Part shown: positions 4,983 through 5,037 of the stretch, piece after piece | Layout: every line of letters begins with the position of its first letter | Numbering within the stretch: position 1 is the first letter of the stretch | From: an uncultured Eubacteriales bacterium | GTDB taxonomy: Bacteria; Bacillota; Clostridia; Oscillospirales; Acutalibacteraceae | DNA length: 5,037 nt | Reading direction: 5' to 3' | NCBI GenBank assembly: GCA_934552855.1 | Contig: CAKTEU010000054.1 | Location: forward strand, 1 to 5,037 | The notes under the pieces: generated by a model | Seen by the model: the letters and a program-made list of their open reading frames with translations, nothing else | What the model was told of the DNA's origin: nothing | Database searches by the model: none | Program-made: the position numbers and the translations under genes

Positions 4983-5037
4983 GAGGAAATTAAGAATTAA
5001 CAAGACGGGAAGGATCGAACAAAATATTGTGCTTTAA
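4983..5037. other. Window end, no gene recognised
   Basis: These last 55 bases show no ORF with a ribosome binding site on either strand and no RNA gene I recognise. The next gene must begin outside the window. Confidence 0.4.

Noticed and set aside
4986..5002. TTGTTAA-N3-TTAATTT on the minus strand as a second Rex-like site
   Set aside because: The second half-site does not complete TTAACAA; it is ordinary AT-rich sequence upstream of the promoter.
1..5037. CRISPR array, toxin-antitoxin pair, defence genes or a larger accessory system
   Set aside because: No spaced direct repeats and no such genes are present; apart from the IS3 end the window is ordinary core metabolism.

Overview
The window looks like chromosomal DNA of an anaerobic, fermentative member of the Clostridia, possibly a gut Oscillospiraceae/Ruminococcaceae-type bacterium. 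This rests on a glutamate dehydrogenase that closely resembles, from memory, the Clostridium symbiosum enzyme, on a bacterial K+-dependent-type membrane pyrophosphatase, on strong Gram-positive ribosome binding sites (AAGGAG), and on a moderate base composition with AT-rich spacers. No species is claimed.

Layout from left to right. Positions 1-265 hold the left-pointing start of an IS3-family insertion sequence: the end of orfA and the first 41 codons of orfB, cut by the window edge. Positions 266-486 are an AT-rich spacer with no gene. Positions 487-668 are a complete left-pointing tRNA-Thr(GGU) unit with a perfect consensus promoter, a 76-nt gene with encoded CCA, and an intrinsic terminator. 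Positions 828-3055 are the left-pointing hppA unit: extended -10 promoter, a leader of about 90 nt carrying a possible 16-codon upstream ORF, the 676-residue pump, and a strong terminator. Positions 3056-3397 are a gene-free spacer with a palindrome resembling a Rex operator and a bistable hairpin. Positions 3398-4886 are the right-pointing gdhA unit with promoter, 447-residue enzyme and a terminator that works on both strands. Positions 4887-5037 hold no ORF, but contain a good left-pointing promoter aimed at the gdhA terminator. Together these would define a small RNA of about 90 nt.

The two metabolic genes are divergent single-gene units. Glutamate dehydrogenase links ammonium and amino acid nitrogen to 2-oxoglutarate and NAD(P)H. 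The pyrophosphatase recovers the energy of pyrophosphate released by biosynthesis as an ion gradient, probably Na+. Both suit an energy-limited anaerobe. Nothing here is a defence or other multi-gene accessory system. The most novel items are the candidate small RNA and the coupled upstream ORF in the hppA leader.
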